Assembly: GCA_900642245.1 (NCBI GenBank)
Contig: CAAAJI010000001.1
Span: forward strand, 1,074,510 to 1,138,509
Source of the DNA: Fragilaria radians
Taxonomy: Eukaryota; Bacillariophyta; Fragilariophyceae; Fragilariales; Fragilariaceae
Direction: 5' to 3'
Length of the DNA: 64,000 nt
Positions 32,004-43,480 of this stretch are shown here, piece after piece (position 1 is the first letter of the stretch; each line of letters begins with the position of its first letter). The notes beneath the pieces were generated by a model. The model saw nothing but the letters and a program-made list of their open reading frames with translations. It did not search any database and had not been told where the DNA came from. A program made the translations under genes and the position numbers.

Positions 32004-32565
32004 CTCCAAAAGCTCTTTGGTTTATTCAAATATCAAATATATGAATGGAGCAAGGATTCGAAAGATTGAAACACTTAGTTAAGAGTACGGGTTATATTTC
32101 GCTTGGGGAATGATGAGATAACTTCCTTCACATCATTGCCCAGCAGCTGGAAGGGTACTTTCAATGTTAGGATTGTCTTGTGTAGCTATACTATTTTCAT
32201 AATTCATATCTTAGTTATTGTCATCTAAGCCTTCTCCAAAAGGTCATCAATAAAGTTTGACGTATCAATGCTTATGATATATTCATTCATTGTTCATGAT
32301 GACATGGTGTTTATTGCTTGAACCACTAAAGATTGTGGGGCTATTGACATGGCTTATAGCATACTTCAGTAGAATTACTTCGGTAGAATTGCTCAGCTCT
32401 TCGTAGTGCCATGGCTTTATAGGACACTCATAACATGTTAACAATCCTGAGGTTAGTCATCACTGACTGAGGAAGTCGTTTCCTTTGGTACCTTTACAAT
32501 GTTCAATAGACCAATGCTCTCGATGATTTCCATATTTTTGCACTTTTTGTGCAATCTAGTGTGCA
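32004..32565. other. Intergenic, promoter side of the M16 gene
   Basis: About 560 bp between the M16 protease start and the outer edge of the gypsy relic. AT-rich; no motif recognised. Confidence 0.45.
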
Positions 32566-32706
32566 TGTCCAAATCTGTAGGTGGAATTAACAAAATTATA
32601 AAAAAGAAACTTTTAGATTAACAATAAATTATATGATTAGTGAAAAACAGCTTTGAGGGAAGCCTTTCCTTTGAAGCCTTCATGAGAAAGCCATTTTATT
32701 TAGAGG

Positions 32707-32721
32707 AGCCTCTCAGAGGCT
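32707..32721. repeat. 7-bp perfect inverted repeat inside left LTR
   Basis: AGCCTCT, one-base spacer, AGAGGCT at 32707-32721. It lies within the presumed left LTR of the gypsy relic, surrounded by several GAAGCCTT-like words. It is perhaps part of an LTR regulatory or folding region. Confidence 0.35.
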
Positions 32722-33455
32722 TTCAAGAGAAGTCTTCATACGAGAATCTGTTTTTGTACAAACAGCTCTCAGTCATTCTAGGCACAATTGGCCATGAAAC
32801 TCTCTACATTACCTCACAGCATTTGCTTTCTCTAAGCGTGCCGTTACTTACGGAACGAATCTACGTAAAGACACGCTCTGCAAATATAGATCTTTTTTGT
32901 ATCTTAAGGGAAGCGTTGGAATCAACTCGTACAATTTGATACGGTCCGTTATTCCTCTATCAAGTAATTCTTGATAATTCACTTTTTGAGTTTTTTATTG
33001 TGTGTATTGTCATCTGAGGCCTCTTGCTTGAGTTTTCTGATTTCTTTAAACCAAGTAGTAAAAGATAAATAGAACAGTATGTCTCTTCCAAAGACAATTT
33101 GGGCTGGTATTGCATTTAGTGCACTGTGTACAATTGAGCAAACAGCCCAGGCGCAATTAGCTAATACTTACAACCATGGATCTTGATCATCAAAATCATA
33201 GTCGTCAAGGCCGTAAGGACGTAGCATGTTCCCTAAAATCTGGTGAACATGTTCTATGAAATTAGATTGAGGGTTTTTTAGAGTTGTTGGAACAGATTTT
33301 ACCCCGTATTACTGTAAAAGTTCTTGGTATTTAATCTGCTTAAAGCATCAGCTAACACATTGTGTGCTTCTTTAATGTACTCTATTGTTGGACTAATTTC
33401 TTCCATTATATAGCGCCATCTTTGTATGCAGAGAATTAGACACTACCGTCAATCA

Positions 33456-33704
33456 TGTCGAGTTTTCACTGCGATCAAACATGCTGAGTGAGTGTTCATT
33501 GTCTGTATAGATCTTTATTCACTTTCCAACGATCTTAGAACTAAATTTAGTTAGACTTTCATGTATAAAGAGTATCCCTCTTTCTCCTACTGTTTAATAA
33601 CGTTTCTTCTCAGTTAATTTTCGAATGTAGAACACTATATGATGTCCCTCTTGATAAACAACTGACCCTATCTGATAATCTGAGGCATCAGTATTTATGT
33701 CAAA
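33456..33704 (-). pseudogene. Gypsy RNase H relic
   Basis: Minus-strand reading gives FDINTDASDYQIG, VVYQEGHHIVFYIRKLTEKKRY, a stop, GEKGILFIHESL, and IKIYTDNEHSL. This matches the Ty3/gypsy RNase H pattern TDAS.YxxGxVL / YSRKLxxxxxxYxxxEKELLA / xxVxTDHxxL. Two in-frame stops show decay. Confidence 0.8.
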
Positions 33705-33809
33705 AATTTAGTTAAAATCAGGGAATTTAAGGTAGACATTTTGAGTAACTTTGTGAAAGACATTGTCTTGAGCCTCTGCCCACATGAAGGCGTTGCTACT
33801 ACAAAAAAG

Positions 33810-34019
33810 TTATTTTTTGACCTTCACTAATGGTGCGAGTAGATGCAATCTTTGCTTCTGTATATCATGGTAGTAGTTAACAAGTCCCAAGGGTGAGTGC
33901 AGTTGCTTTAAGGTCTTAGGCGCCTTGCGCTGAAATACTGCTTCCAACTTAGAAGGAAGTGGGCAAATTCTGGATGTTGTAACCAGATAGCCAGTATTTA
34001 AACTCTTAAAATATTCCAA
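33810..34019 (-). pseudogene. Gypsy RT-RNase H connection relic
   Basis: An open minus-strand stretch of 69 codons reads GYLVTTSRICPLPSKLEAV followed by APKTLKQLHSPLGLVNYYHD and LLAPLVKVKK. This is the typical gypsy segment GYxVSxxGIxPxxxKVxAI..xPxxxKQLRSFLGLxNYYRxF.....LxPLxxL, with small changes (for example FLGL to PLGL). Confidence 0.8.
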
Positions 34020-34079
34020 TGTTTATGCAAAAGTTAGCTGTCTCTAGCTTTTGTAATATTTGTTCTAAGTTTAAAAGGT

Positions 34080-34390
34080 GTCCTTGGCAAGAACACTGTG
34101 TGGCTACTAGAACATCATCTAGATGAGCCCTGAGAAATTCAAGTTCAACCATGCGTCAGGATGTTTTGCTTTGAAAAATATATGATGAATTAGCAACTCC
34201 CATAGGCAAACGTATATAGGAGTACTTTCCAAATGGAAGAACAATTATACAAATCTTTTGAGCCTGAGGAGTCAAGCTTATTGTATAGTAACCCAAATCT
34301 TGGTCAATGGATGTTGCATTAGTGAATCCAGTTAAACAAGATAGTATATCCTGTAATCTAGGAATAGGGAAAGCAACCCTTGCATTTTTG
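34080..34390 (-). pseudogene. Gypsy reverse transcriptase relic
   Basis: Minus-strand reading shows FPIPRLQDIL, TSIDQDLGYYTISLTPQAQK, LPFGKYSYIRLPMGVANSS and, after a stop, LEFLRAHLDDVLVATQ. The last element is the degraded YxDD box (Tyr replaced; HLDD). Block order and spacing are those of Ty3/gypsy reverse transcriptase. Confidence 0.8.
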
Positions 34391-35827
34391 AAAACAAAAC
34401 GCTAAATTCTGAGATCACTTGAAGCATTCCATTTTATGGAATAATAAAAGAAGAAGATTGATATTCTTGAGGTTAATTGGGGTTTTTTAAAATCCCAAGT
34501 CAAACCAGTGTTTTATGTCCCTTTACGTGTGTCTTCGTGTTTCTTTTGGAACTGGGAATGGCGGTAGTTGAAAAGGTTTAGTAGTTTCTTCATTTGAAAC
34601 CTGATTGGATCTTTGTTCCAGTTGCCAATTGTTCCAACAAGAAAATGTGGAGAACTTTAAAGAGATACTTTCAACTGTTATTTTTGCATTCCACTTAAAC
34701 GTTTTAAGCAAAATGGTGGCATTTATGTTATAGGAGTTGTTGCTCTTGCAACCACATCCTGTGTATAACTAATGTTTTGTAGTTGTGTCTCTAAATAAGA
34801 CAAATTTGCGTATGAAGTACGTATTTGAATAGCAATTTCATCCCACTTTAAGACTTCATTGAGCTTGCCCAGGATTCCTGCAAAGCTTTACCTTTACTTT
34901 GTTGACCTCCGTCCCAATTATGCCTGGCTTTGGATACAAAGGAATAGGTGCTTGATATTTTTTGTCATCCCTTTTTTGAGTCTGAAACCCGCGTGACTTT
35001 CTTGGGACTAATTTAAATATCCCTTGCAATCAAAAGCCAAGTTACTTTGCCAAGGAAAATAAATGAGTAGGATCATGATCCTTTTTTACAAAATGTAAAA
35101 TTGCTTCCCTTTTCTTTAAAAAAAACAATTGTGGTGCCCGAAACTGGTTGCTTGGTAGTCTTTGTTGCAGCTGTACTTTCTTGCTGGTTATAGCAAATCT
35201 TTTCTACAGACAAAAGAACTTCAACGCTTGTATCATTTTGTTTATCAAATCTGTCAGCTTGTTGCAATCTTGTTCAAAAGTGAGAATGTGTTGACTTGTA
35301 TCAACTAGTTGAAACGTAGATTTGTGCCTCCACTCTTCTTCAAATCTTGATTATAAAGTTAAATTGTCCATTCATAATTTTGTAGATTTGTTCAATATAG
35401 AGGAAGAAAGAATTGAATGACACTGATTGTACTTGGAATTTTTCCGAGTTGAATGTCAACTTCTCAGGTCAGATTAAAATCCATAAAAGACAATGTTAAC
35501 ACTTTGTCCTAACCTGAAGGTAGAATTAATAGAATTATAAAATCAAGTGAATTAGTTTCTAATCTCACTCCTTTAGGTGAAGCTTTCAGGGGAAGGTTCT
35601 GCAGCTCGAGGTAGCTGTACCAAACTGCCTGACCATGGACAGTAATAACTCTACTTGATGTTTAATGATGCGGGTTACACGTGTACTTTTGTCACATAGA
35701 ATTTCACATAAGGAGTTCAATCGATCTTTCCCAAATATTTCTATGGAATTCTTGCAAGCTGTACGACCCGAATCACCTCGTGTCAGTGATCAAGTCATTA
35801 AGTATTCAAACAATTGTGAAACACCAA

Positions 35828-36658
35828 ATGATGACATTAAAATCTACAAGAATGTGTACTCCACCTCGAAGGCAAGTCATTCTATTGACCGCTGCTGCTG
35901 CTTTAAGCTCCGCAAGCGTCAACAACCTATGTTACGCGTTTATACCGCAACTTCCAATCCCGCAAAATCATGGGCTACAGCGACTTCCTCCTGATTTTAG
36001 GTTTTCGACAAAGCAAAGTCGTCTTTATTCTTCGAACAATAAGAACCCCGGTATATTTGATGGTCTGAAAAAAATTGTCAAGTCTGTGCTTCCTAAGAGT
36101 CTCACTCAGTCAGAAGAGGAGCGAAAAGCTGAGATTGTTCGCAAGGAAACGCAAAAGGATATTTCATCTGGGATTCAATCGATGCTCAAGGATGCACCCT
36201 TGGCCATTCGTATGATGGGTTCCCTCGTGGCTCCAATTTTATCTAGTCTCACATCAGCAGTTCAAGAGCAGCAACGTCAGACTGAAAATTTATTGGATGA
36301 AGCTCGTTCGTACATCCTCTCCAATGAAAATGCTTTATCTGATCTAGGCGAACCTATCACTATCCAGCCACCTTTTTCGCAGTCTTCCTCTAGCACTTCG
36401 ATTAATGGTAAGAGCTCATCACAGGTCATTGCATCCTTCTATGTGCAAGGTACAAGGCGAGTTGGTGTTGGAAAAATGGTAGCGACCGAAACTGGAATTC
36501 AGAACTTGTCACTTACTGTGGAAGGAAGGACGTATAATATTCCTTTGACTCGTTCTGGAGGGTCTGGTACATCTAAATTTGGAATCGGAAAGAATCGAAT
36601 CAATCAAGATGATATCATTGACGTTGAATTCGTTGAAAAAAAAGTGAACAAAAAATAG
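35828..36658 (+). CDS. Plastid-type protein, possible Tim21/Coa1-like domain
   Basis: The frame is open from 35681, but ATG 35828 (MMTLKSTRMCTPPRR) starts a proper leader: a basic start, then the hydrophobic ILLTAAAALSSASVNNLCYAF|IPQ with an ASAFAP-like Tyr-Ala-Phe junction. This gives 276 residues. The mature part has a Lys/Glu-rich helix (about 85-115), an amphipathic Leu/Ala/Met helix (LAIRMMGSLVAPILSSLTSAVQEQQRQ) and a C-terminal beta-rich domain (QVIASFYVQGTRRVGVGKMVATETGIQNLSLTVEG). The LGEPI-then-(G/S)xV..VxG pattern recalls the Tim21/Coa1-like fold in organelle membrane proteins; this is inference only. It lies about 230 bp right of the gypsy relic, so the retrotransposon may border its promoter. 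Confidence 0.72.
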   Translation: MMTLKSTRMCTPPRRQVILLTAAAALSSASVNNLCYAFIPQLPIPQNHGLQRLPPDFRFSTKQSRLYSSNNKNPGIFDGLKKIVKSVLPKSLTQSEEERKAEIVRKETQKDISSGIQSMLKDAPLAIRMMGSLVAPILSSLTSAVQEQQRQTENLLDEARSYILSNENALSDLGEPITIQPPFSQSSSSTSINGKSSSQVIASFYVQGTRRVGVGKMVATETGIQNLSLTVEGRTYNIPLTRSGGSGTSKFGIGKNRINQDDIIDVEFVEKKVNKK

Positions 36659-37933
36659 GGATTGTTTTGATGCACACCAGAAATCATTGAACTAGATTTG
36701 AAATGAGTATTTCATGTATTCCGATTATTGTAAGACAAATGGCTATCCAACTAAATAAAATCCTGAAGGCCTAAACAGCTATAACATAACGCCTATCAAA
36801 TTCTTGTGAGATAAAATTCTTTGAATTTGCATTCAATATCTCCTTATCATTACTGGGATACATAAATTTGATTCTTTTACTTGCCATAATTCAAAGCATC
36901 TCATTTGCAACTTTGTTCACTTTCTCAATGATTATATTTTCTTGTTGATTGTGATTTGTTATTGGTTTGGATTTGTTGCCATAGTTGTCACATACTTAAC
37001 CTTTAGACATTGTGATCTTAGATTCACAACTTAGATTCATGAATCGTGAATCTTGATAGATTCCTGCTTGTTACTTAGGAATTTGAAATAGTTATTCTTG
37101 CCATATTGATATGTCGGTCCTGAAAAGATATTAAATGATCTTCTTCATCTATAAGCAATATTTAGCATCACTAAATTCATATAAGACTATGCCTACATTA
37201 AATTGTGGAAAGTATAGAAAGAATGGTTACCTATGTGACCTATTCTAAATTTAGATGAATAAATATAAGAATATTGATTCTAGTATTATTTACTATGTAC
37301 TAACGATAACTTTGGACGTCTCCAGTATCGGTACACGCACACATCTCTTAGTCTTCAGTAACTATTCTAGTATTGTTAGACTGTATTGCAACCTATAGTG
37401 TTAGGTATTACCTAAATGAACTTAACTAAAGGTATGTCAATGCTCCATATTCTTCCAGAGAAAAGCTAACGCCAAGTACGGTTTAAAACTTTGAAACTAT
37501 TGATGGTGCTAGTTCTTGTCAATAAAACTATGATTGGATAGCCAAGCAAGATATGCTTGTATTCTTTTCTGGGTTTAATTACCAATGCCATCTCATGGTC
37601 AATATTACGTAAATACTCAATAATGAGATTTTTCTTGCATCATTTCTCAGCCTGCTGAGTATTGATAGATACGCATTTATTGATTAGGCTTATTGAAATG
37701 TAACTTCTATGAAACTGCATATCGCAAAGGTATTCGACAATACCCATGAGTGGAGGTAACACTGTTTTGTCTTTGGGGGCCTTTTTGTTAATCATGACCT
37801 CAAACTTTTGTGTACTGGTTGATTACCTTATCTCAGAATTCATTCATTAAACCAGATACTCTATTTGATCTGCAAAAACCTGAGATTTGAGGAATAACTC
37901 ACATACCAACGGTCTGACATACCTTAGAGTTAA
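36659..37933. other. Intergenic up to the assembly gap
   Basis: AT-rich sequence with no gene recognised. It contains the compound palindrome at 37020-37053, listed separately. Confidence 0.45.
37020..37053. repeat. Compound palindrome near assembly gap
   Basis: AGATTCAC (37020-37027) and GTGAATCT (37046-37053) are exact reverse complements. Between them lies the perfect 12-bp palindrome GATTCATGAATC (37034-37045). The GATTCA/TGAATC words recur just after the gap (TGAATC at 38495). It may be the end of a foldback or MITE-like element or a factor-binding site; unassigned. Confidence 0.4.
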
Positions 37934-38494
37934 NNNNNNNNNNNNNNNNNNNNNNNNNNNNNNNNNNNNNNNNNNNNNNNNNNNNNNNNNNNNNNNNNNN
38001 NNNNNNNNNNNNNNNNNNNNNNNNNNNNNNNNNNNNNNNNNNNNNNNNNNNNNNNNNNNNNNNNNNNNNNNNNNNNNNNNNNNNNNNNNNNNNNNNNNNN
38101 NNNNNNNNNNNNNNNNNNNNNNNNNNNNNNNNNNNNNNNNNNNNNNNNNNNNNNNNNNNNNNNNNNNNNNNNNNNNNNNNNNNNNNNNNNNNNNNNNNNN
38201 NNNNNNNNNNNNNNNNNNNNNNNNNNNNNNNNNNNNNNNNNNNNNNNNNNNNNNNNNNNNNNNNNNNNNNNNNNNNNNNNNNNNNNNNNNNNNNNNNNNN
38301 NNNNNNNNNNNNNNNNNNNNNNNNNNNNNNNNNNNNNNNNNNNNNNNNNNNNNNNNNNNNNNNNNNNNNNNNNNNNNNNNNNNNNNNNNNNNNNNNNNNN
38401 NNNNNNNNNNNNNNNNNNNNNNNNNNNNNNNNNNNNNNNNNNNNNNNNNNNNNNNNNNNNNNNNNNNNNNNNNNNNNNNNNNNNNNNNNNNNNN
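37934..38494. other. Assembly gap (561 N)
   Basis: Run of 561 unknown bases. Open frames that appear to cross it are artefacts of translating N. Confidence 1.
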
Positions 38495-40054
38495 TGAATC
38501 TAAGGTTCACAAGCGGTTCAACTACCACGTGACAAACCTAACACATAAGCGAAAACGCCTACGTGGTCAAGGAACACGTTGCAGGTTGATTCACAAGGAT
38601 CTAAGATAAAAAGTAACTTTTTAGATCATAATTTACAATTTGTATAAACTCTTAGGCAACATAGAGCACGGTCGAGAGCCTTGTTAGAACCATTTCTAAC
38701 TGAAGTTGATGGCATTTGAAGCTGTTTTTTATCATTATTCTGTAGTTCTAGATTCGCACTAATACTTGTGACTCATTGTAGTGCATCCCTGCACGTGATG
38801 CCGCTAGAGCTCTCCATATTCTCGAAAAGGTTGACAAAGGAAACAATCCGTATTTGTAGCTATCATTCCTTATCAAGAACCTGTATGTTATCATCCTAAT
38901 CTATTTGGTTGGGAAAAGGGAAAAAGCAGCTATCTCATTCACAGTTCTACAGCACGCTTTACAACACTGATTGACCTTATATCTATATCCTAATCTTGTC
39001 TTGTAATACTTTGTAAGCTAGTTCTTAATGATAATTGATGGGGTGCTTGGAACATCATGGTTTTGTCATAACAGCATCAAGCTCTGAATCTTATGAGAAA
39101 ACGACAGCCACTTGATACACTCCTCAAGGCATTTATGCTTAAAGACAACAATATAAAAGCTAGAGTGTCCTGATCCATGAAATTGTTGTGCTTTGTATTG
39201 TGTTTCTCTATATCCTATTTCCTACCCCTCTACAGCTCGGAAAAGATTGTAATTAGGAAACTCAGCTTGGAAAAGAAGAGAAAGAGAAAAACAAGCATAA
39301 AACAATAACGCTCGTTTCATTGGTATATATCAGAATTATTCATCATTCCGTTATGTGTGATCACAACCCTCTCTGTTGCGTAGAGACTATGTGAAATTCT
39401 ATCTAATTCAGATTTTTCTTGTAAATTGTTTCCTCTATTCAACTCTTTTGTAACGAGTTAAGTGTAAGATGACTCAAATAATTTGGATCATGGTAACGTC
39501 GTCGAATTTTATCATGGTCTTTAAAATTATTGCTTGCGCTTTCCATTTACAAGCAGTAGTAGCATATCGTAAATAAATTTAGCATATGAATTAGGATTTA
39601 TTACTATCCAAAGTTGAAATGAAAAATGTGCATATAATATCCTTAGTCTCTATATGAGTTTTAATTAGCAGCAATGAACGTTTCCAAGACAGATACGCAA
39701 ATACATGTCATTGCTTTATTAAGTCTGCATGGAATAATGATTGCCCACAACCTTTTAACTATTTATACGAATTATTATGATTATTTTTTGATCCAGACAT
39801 CATGGTATGCTACGCCCCATGAAGTACATCTGGTTGTGGATGGAACGCTAGGGATATATACCTCCTCTACGTCTTTGTTTCCCACAAATCATCACGGAGT
39901 AGGCCTTATCCGTCATTCTTCCTTGATACTTTCTTTACCATTGTCAATTGTACAATTTGACGTATTTGCAGTTTACTTCGAGATAATAACTCAACTTTTC
40001 ATTAGGGTTTTTGTTAATAATGTTCGGAATTCGCGACTGTATCGCTTACATGAC
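38495..40054. other. Intergenic, no gene seen
   Basis: Between the assembly gap and the next gene. The frame upstream of 40055 is open back to 39674, but its 127 residues look like translated spacer (hydrophobic, no conserved pattern), so I treat it as 5' flank. Confidence 0.45.
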
Positions 40055-40654
40055 ATGTCCAACATGACATCGAGATTCCTTTTCATTGTGCTGCTCTCGC
40101 TTCCTTTCGCCCTTGGATTCAGATCCGTAGAGCAAAAGGAAATAGATGTTATTCCCAATCCATACGATACTGCCTGCCAAGCTCGAAGCCTAAATGAATT
40201 AATGGAGCCTTACCACCTTATTACCAAACCTTTGAAGACTCAAGAAGATACATTTCGGAAACTAATTTACCGCAAGGTTTTCTCAGTCCCTATTCCAATT
40301 TATGGCATGAAGCAGCCTGAAAGACTCTCGAAATCCCAGTTGGACTATCAATTGGTCCTTGTAAAGGATCTTGCCTTGGCTGCCAAATCTTCGATTCATG
40401 AGACACCTGTGGAACGAGAACGTGCGGAAGATTCATGGTTTCCTGGTTATTTCTGGACTCCCATTGTCACAGCATGCGGCAGTGATCAGTGGCAACATGT
40501 TGGTTGGAAATTCACTTCATTGCAAGAAAACTCTCCATTGCCCTATTTTTACGCCTTAATGGTAAATGTCAATGACAATGAAGAGGAAAATGCAGGTATT
40601 TTGGTCGGTGGAATGAAGGCAGCGTCTTGGATGGTGGCGGCAGTGATTAGTTAG
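40055..40654 (+). CDS. Conserved diatom protein with signal peptide
   Basis: I chose ATG 40055 (MSNMTSRFLFIVLLSLPFALGF|RSV) because it begins a clean signal peptide. The open frame continues upstream to 39674 without a plausible leader. This gives 199 residues. The LGF|R junction could serve as a complex-plastid motif, though the residue after Phe is Arg. The mature part has conserved-looking blocks: ACQARSLNELMEPYH, FRKLIYRKVFSVPIPIYG, SWFPGYFWTPIVTACG and WQHVGWKF. There is one pair of Cys and many Trp and Tyr residues. The C-terminus has GGMKAASWMVAAVIS. I know no function. It is convergent with the ABM-fold gene, whose stop lies only 50 bp away. Confidence 0.72.
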   Translation: MSNMTSRFLFIVLLSLPFALGFRSVEQKEIDVIPNPYDTACQARSLNELMEPYHLITKPLKTQEDTFRKLIYRKVFSVPIPIYGMKQPERLSKSQLDYQLVLVKDLALAAKSSIHETPVERERAEDSWFPGYFWTPIVTACGSDQWQHVGWKFTSLQENSPLPYFYALMVNVNDNEEENAGILVGGMKAASWMVAAVIS

Positions 40655-40704
40655 ATTTTGATTGATCTATTTTTCATGTTAATGTTTAGAAATTAATAAG
40701 GAGT

Positions 40705-41145
40705 TCATGTAGAGTTATTTCTTGAATAACTACGATCACCGAATCCCAACATGGTATCATCATATGAGCTACCTTCTACAACTACGAAGCCAGCATCTTG
40801 CATGCTTTTCAATTTTGGCCGGAATTCCAAAAAGGGTTTTGATGATCGATGCACCTGGAGGAAAGCAATCTCTTTATCCACATAACGCTCTAGGATCAGG
40901 ATCTTCAGTGGATCTTGATCACTTTGAAGAGCCTCATAGGCCAAGGTAAGAGGTTCGTTATCGCGGATATACGCCGCTAAAGGTGCGAAATCCTCAAGAA
41001 ATTGGGCTTTGTACCTCTCATCTGTGAATTGCAAAGTCACCAGGAGTGAAAATGGTCGAGAGGTCTGATGGAATTGAAGAATAATTCAGATTAAGAAGGA
41101 TGCATACGGACTTTAATGTATTGTGGGAAATACAAAGCTCACCAT
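40705..41145 (-). CDS. Small ABM-fold (antibiotic biosynthesis monooxygenase-like) protein
   Basis: The main exon (41064-40705) encodes TSRPFSLLVTLQFTDERY through a C-terminal GDRSYSRN. I place the start ATG at 41145-41143, followed at once by donor GTGAGC and a 78-bp intron (41065-41142, acceptor ccatcag); the total is 120 residues. The beta-alpha-beta pattern (LLVTLQF, FLEDFAPLAAYIRDNEPLTLAYEALQ, LKILILERYVDKEIAFLQVHRSSKPFLEF) is typical of the dimeric ferredoxin-like ABM family. That family includes monooxygenases, heme-degrading enzymes and many small stress proteins of unknown role. No targeting signal was seen. The start-codon-only exon is inferred; without it there is no ATG in frame, only a GTG at 41040. 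Confidence 0.72.
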
Positions 41146-43480
41146 TTGGATAATCGAAACGTATCCTTCTCTATCGAAGTTTTTCTTTTCTAATCATTGT
41201 GACAAAACTCGAGTATTGCTTCAGTACTAAAATGTCTACTTACTAGTATTTGGTCACTGCTAGTGCTGTCTGACTCGTTGGGGACTCAATCATGAATATT
41301 CAATACTTAATCTTTCTGCTGGTTTACAGTGTGAGATGATAAGCGTGATTCGAAATTTATGTTGACATGGGTTTCAGGTTGTAAGATAATATGGATAATC
41401 TTTACCCTTAGGTAGTTGCTGACTATCTTAGGGTCAGAAATTCCAATGCAAAGCTTTAATCTATTGGCACTGTTTCTGAAGTTAATTCTTAATGTTAAAT
41501 CTGAAGTTAAATTCTAACAAGATCTAGAAATTCAGGTCAAAGTTCTTCACTCAACAATGTCACCTTTGCTTTGAATCGATACATTCTTGTGCTAACTTTG
41601 ATTTATTTGGCCAGTAGATACAAAACATAACTCTCTGAATTCATACGCTTATGAAATAATCTAAATTCTTTGTGAGAAAATGTCAATTTAATTGAATTAC
41701 AGGAGTTATGGTGGTTAGTGACATCTTTGGTGCTTTATAGGCTTGAATCTATTGCAATGTCAAATATCAGATAGATTAGAACTGAAGTAGGCCCGTAATA
41801 TTCGGTATTGAAATTGATTATCGCTTTTAATTTTGTTATCTTGTAGCACTAATTACCGATTTTCTTATGGACCATGAAGGTAGGAATTCCCGTTCAACGT
41901 TACCTTGAATACTGCATATATAACAGTTGCTTTTCTGTTAGAGTATTCATGGTAGCGGATAAGCCCCGTTACAGTACGATTTGAATCCTTGACTCTTAGT
42001 GCTTAACTCAAATTGGACATGTGCCATGATGATGATACCTAGTCTACTTTTGGAAAGGGTCGAATATTCCTGAAATATTGCAACCTACGAAGTCAATTTT
42101 AGGTCTTCTCATGTCTTTAACACCATGGATTGCATTCGTTCCCAAGTAAAAGAATATTTTGAATCGGATTGACTCATCCTTTGCGTTTAAGCCTTTCTCT
42201 ACATTTTCAGGAGATACATTTCCTAAGTAGGTTCCTCCATATTTTGAGAATCAATCCTCTAACTTAGATGGAAATACTTGGGATGGGCTTTCTGGAATAT
42301 CACGCATGGTATTTTCATGGCGTCATCTTTCAAAATGTGTCTTCATTTCTTAAGTTCATCTCCAGTGTTGATTAGTAAACAGCCCTGATTTGTTATAGAT
42401 GCTTGATTCCATGCACTTCCTGCTATTTCCAAAGTCACGTTGAGTCCAATAACTACCCCCAAACACCTTTCAGTTCATTTTGAAACATGAGTGTTCTTAC
42501 ATTTGCTGAAATTGTACGGGACATGAACATTCTTGAGAAATATCTATCCTTTATTTTATCTGGAGTTGCAGTGTTTTAGGATGAATCTTGTTTGGCGCAA
42601 ATCCAGCTGTTGGAAAACCTTGTCAAAACTATTGATATTCAGTAAGCGCCTCCAGATAGAATATTTACGCAATAAAAGTCATCGCCATTATACCATTAGA
42701 ATCAATAAATTGCACATCGTTTCTCCAGGATTTTGGATACCTTCAATTGATCTAGATATAAATTTTACTTCTTTAGATAGAGAAGAGCTTGCACACTGTT
42801 CTTGAGGAATATAAATATGTTTGCATTAAAGTAAGTCTGATGATTCTTTTTTTATCCAGTAGAGCGTCTTGGAAAGCGGGAAGATTAAGTGTAGATGTGA
42901 GTCATATCTCTGATTAGGTATTAGCTGCGTAAATGACCCAGATCTAAGTAGTCAATGAGTTTTAGAGCTAGGTTGCAGTATTCCAAAATGAAAGATTATT
43001 TCATCAATTATCCAAGATGGTGCCCTACAGTTCTGCAGCAAAGAATCCCAATGATAATCTCCCTTGACATGGTTATCTTTATCAGAGACTCAATCAATGT
43101 TGTGGAAGATATCCCTAACAAGTAACTCATACCCTTAGTAGGAAAATTTGGTGAATTTCTGCCTGGAAAGATTTACCAGTGAAACCCAGTACTTTCTCTG
43201 CCTAATGTTGGAATGATGTCAAAATTTTAAAAGACAGGCGTCGTTTCTAAGTTCTGTTCTTGAAACACCAACAGAAAATTTTGTGGAGATACCCACTGGC
43301 GGCGGGGTAAAATCAGGTAGTGTTTTCCTGAAAACGCACACCTTATCCATTCCATTCATTAATCTTTGCCTGGAGCTTTTCCAAGTGCAAGATTAATTTT
43401 TCAAGGTATTCTTCTTAAACAACTAGAAGACGCAGTAAAGGTCATTGCACGAATCATTGTTTTTCTATTGGAGAGTAATC
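41146..43480. other. Intergenic 2.3 kb, no gene seen
   Basis: AT-rich between divergent genes. A 90-residue open frame at 42533-42805 has no features. No repeat, transposon or RNA signal was recognised. The frame before 43481 is open from TTG 43445 only. Confidence 0.45.

Larger units (their letters stand above)
32566..35600 (-). mobile_element. Decayed Ty3/gypsy LTR retrotransposon
   Basis: Minus-strand coding relics appear in gypsy order from right to left: protease-like region, reverse transcriptase (about 34390-34080), RT connection (34019-33810) and RNase H (about 33704-33456). Stops and frameshifts break them all. Two matching edges support LTRs. TGTCCAAATCTG with 26 further bases at 32566 and TGTCCTAACCTG with 26 further bases at 35505 agree at about 31 of 38 positions, and both continue to an AGCTTT.AGGG word. 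The LTR terminus on the minus strand therefore ends in CA. The right end of the 5' LTR is unclear, so the right boundary is approximate. No intact gene remains, so the element is dead. Confidence 0.75.

Noticed and set aside
37887..38609. Long open frames on both strands crossing the gap
   Set aside because: They are made almost entirely of translated N; only about 15-40 real codons flank the gap and these show no protein pattern.
39674..40054. N-terminal extension of the 40055 gene
   Set aside because: Open from an ATG, but the residues look like translated AT-rich spacer and would bury a clean signal peptide that starts at 40055.
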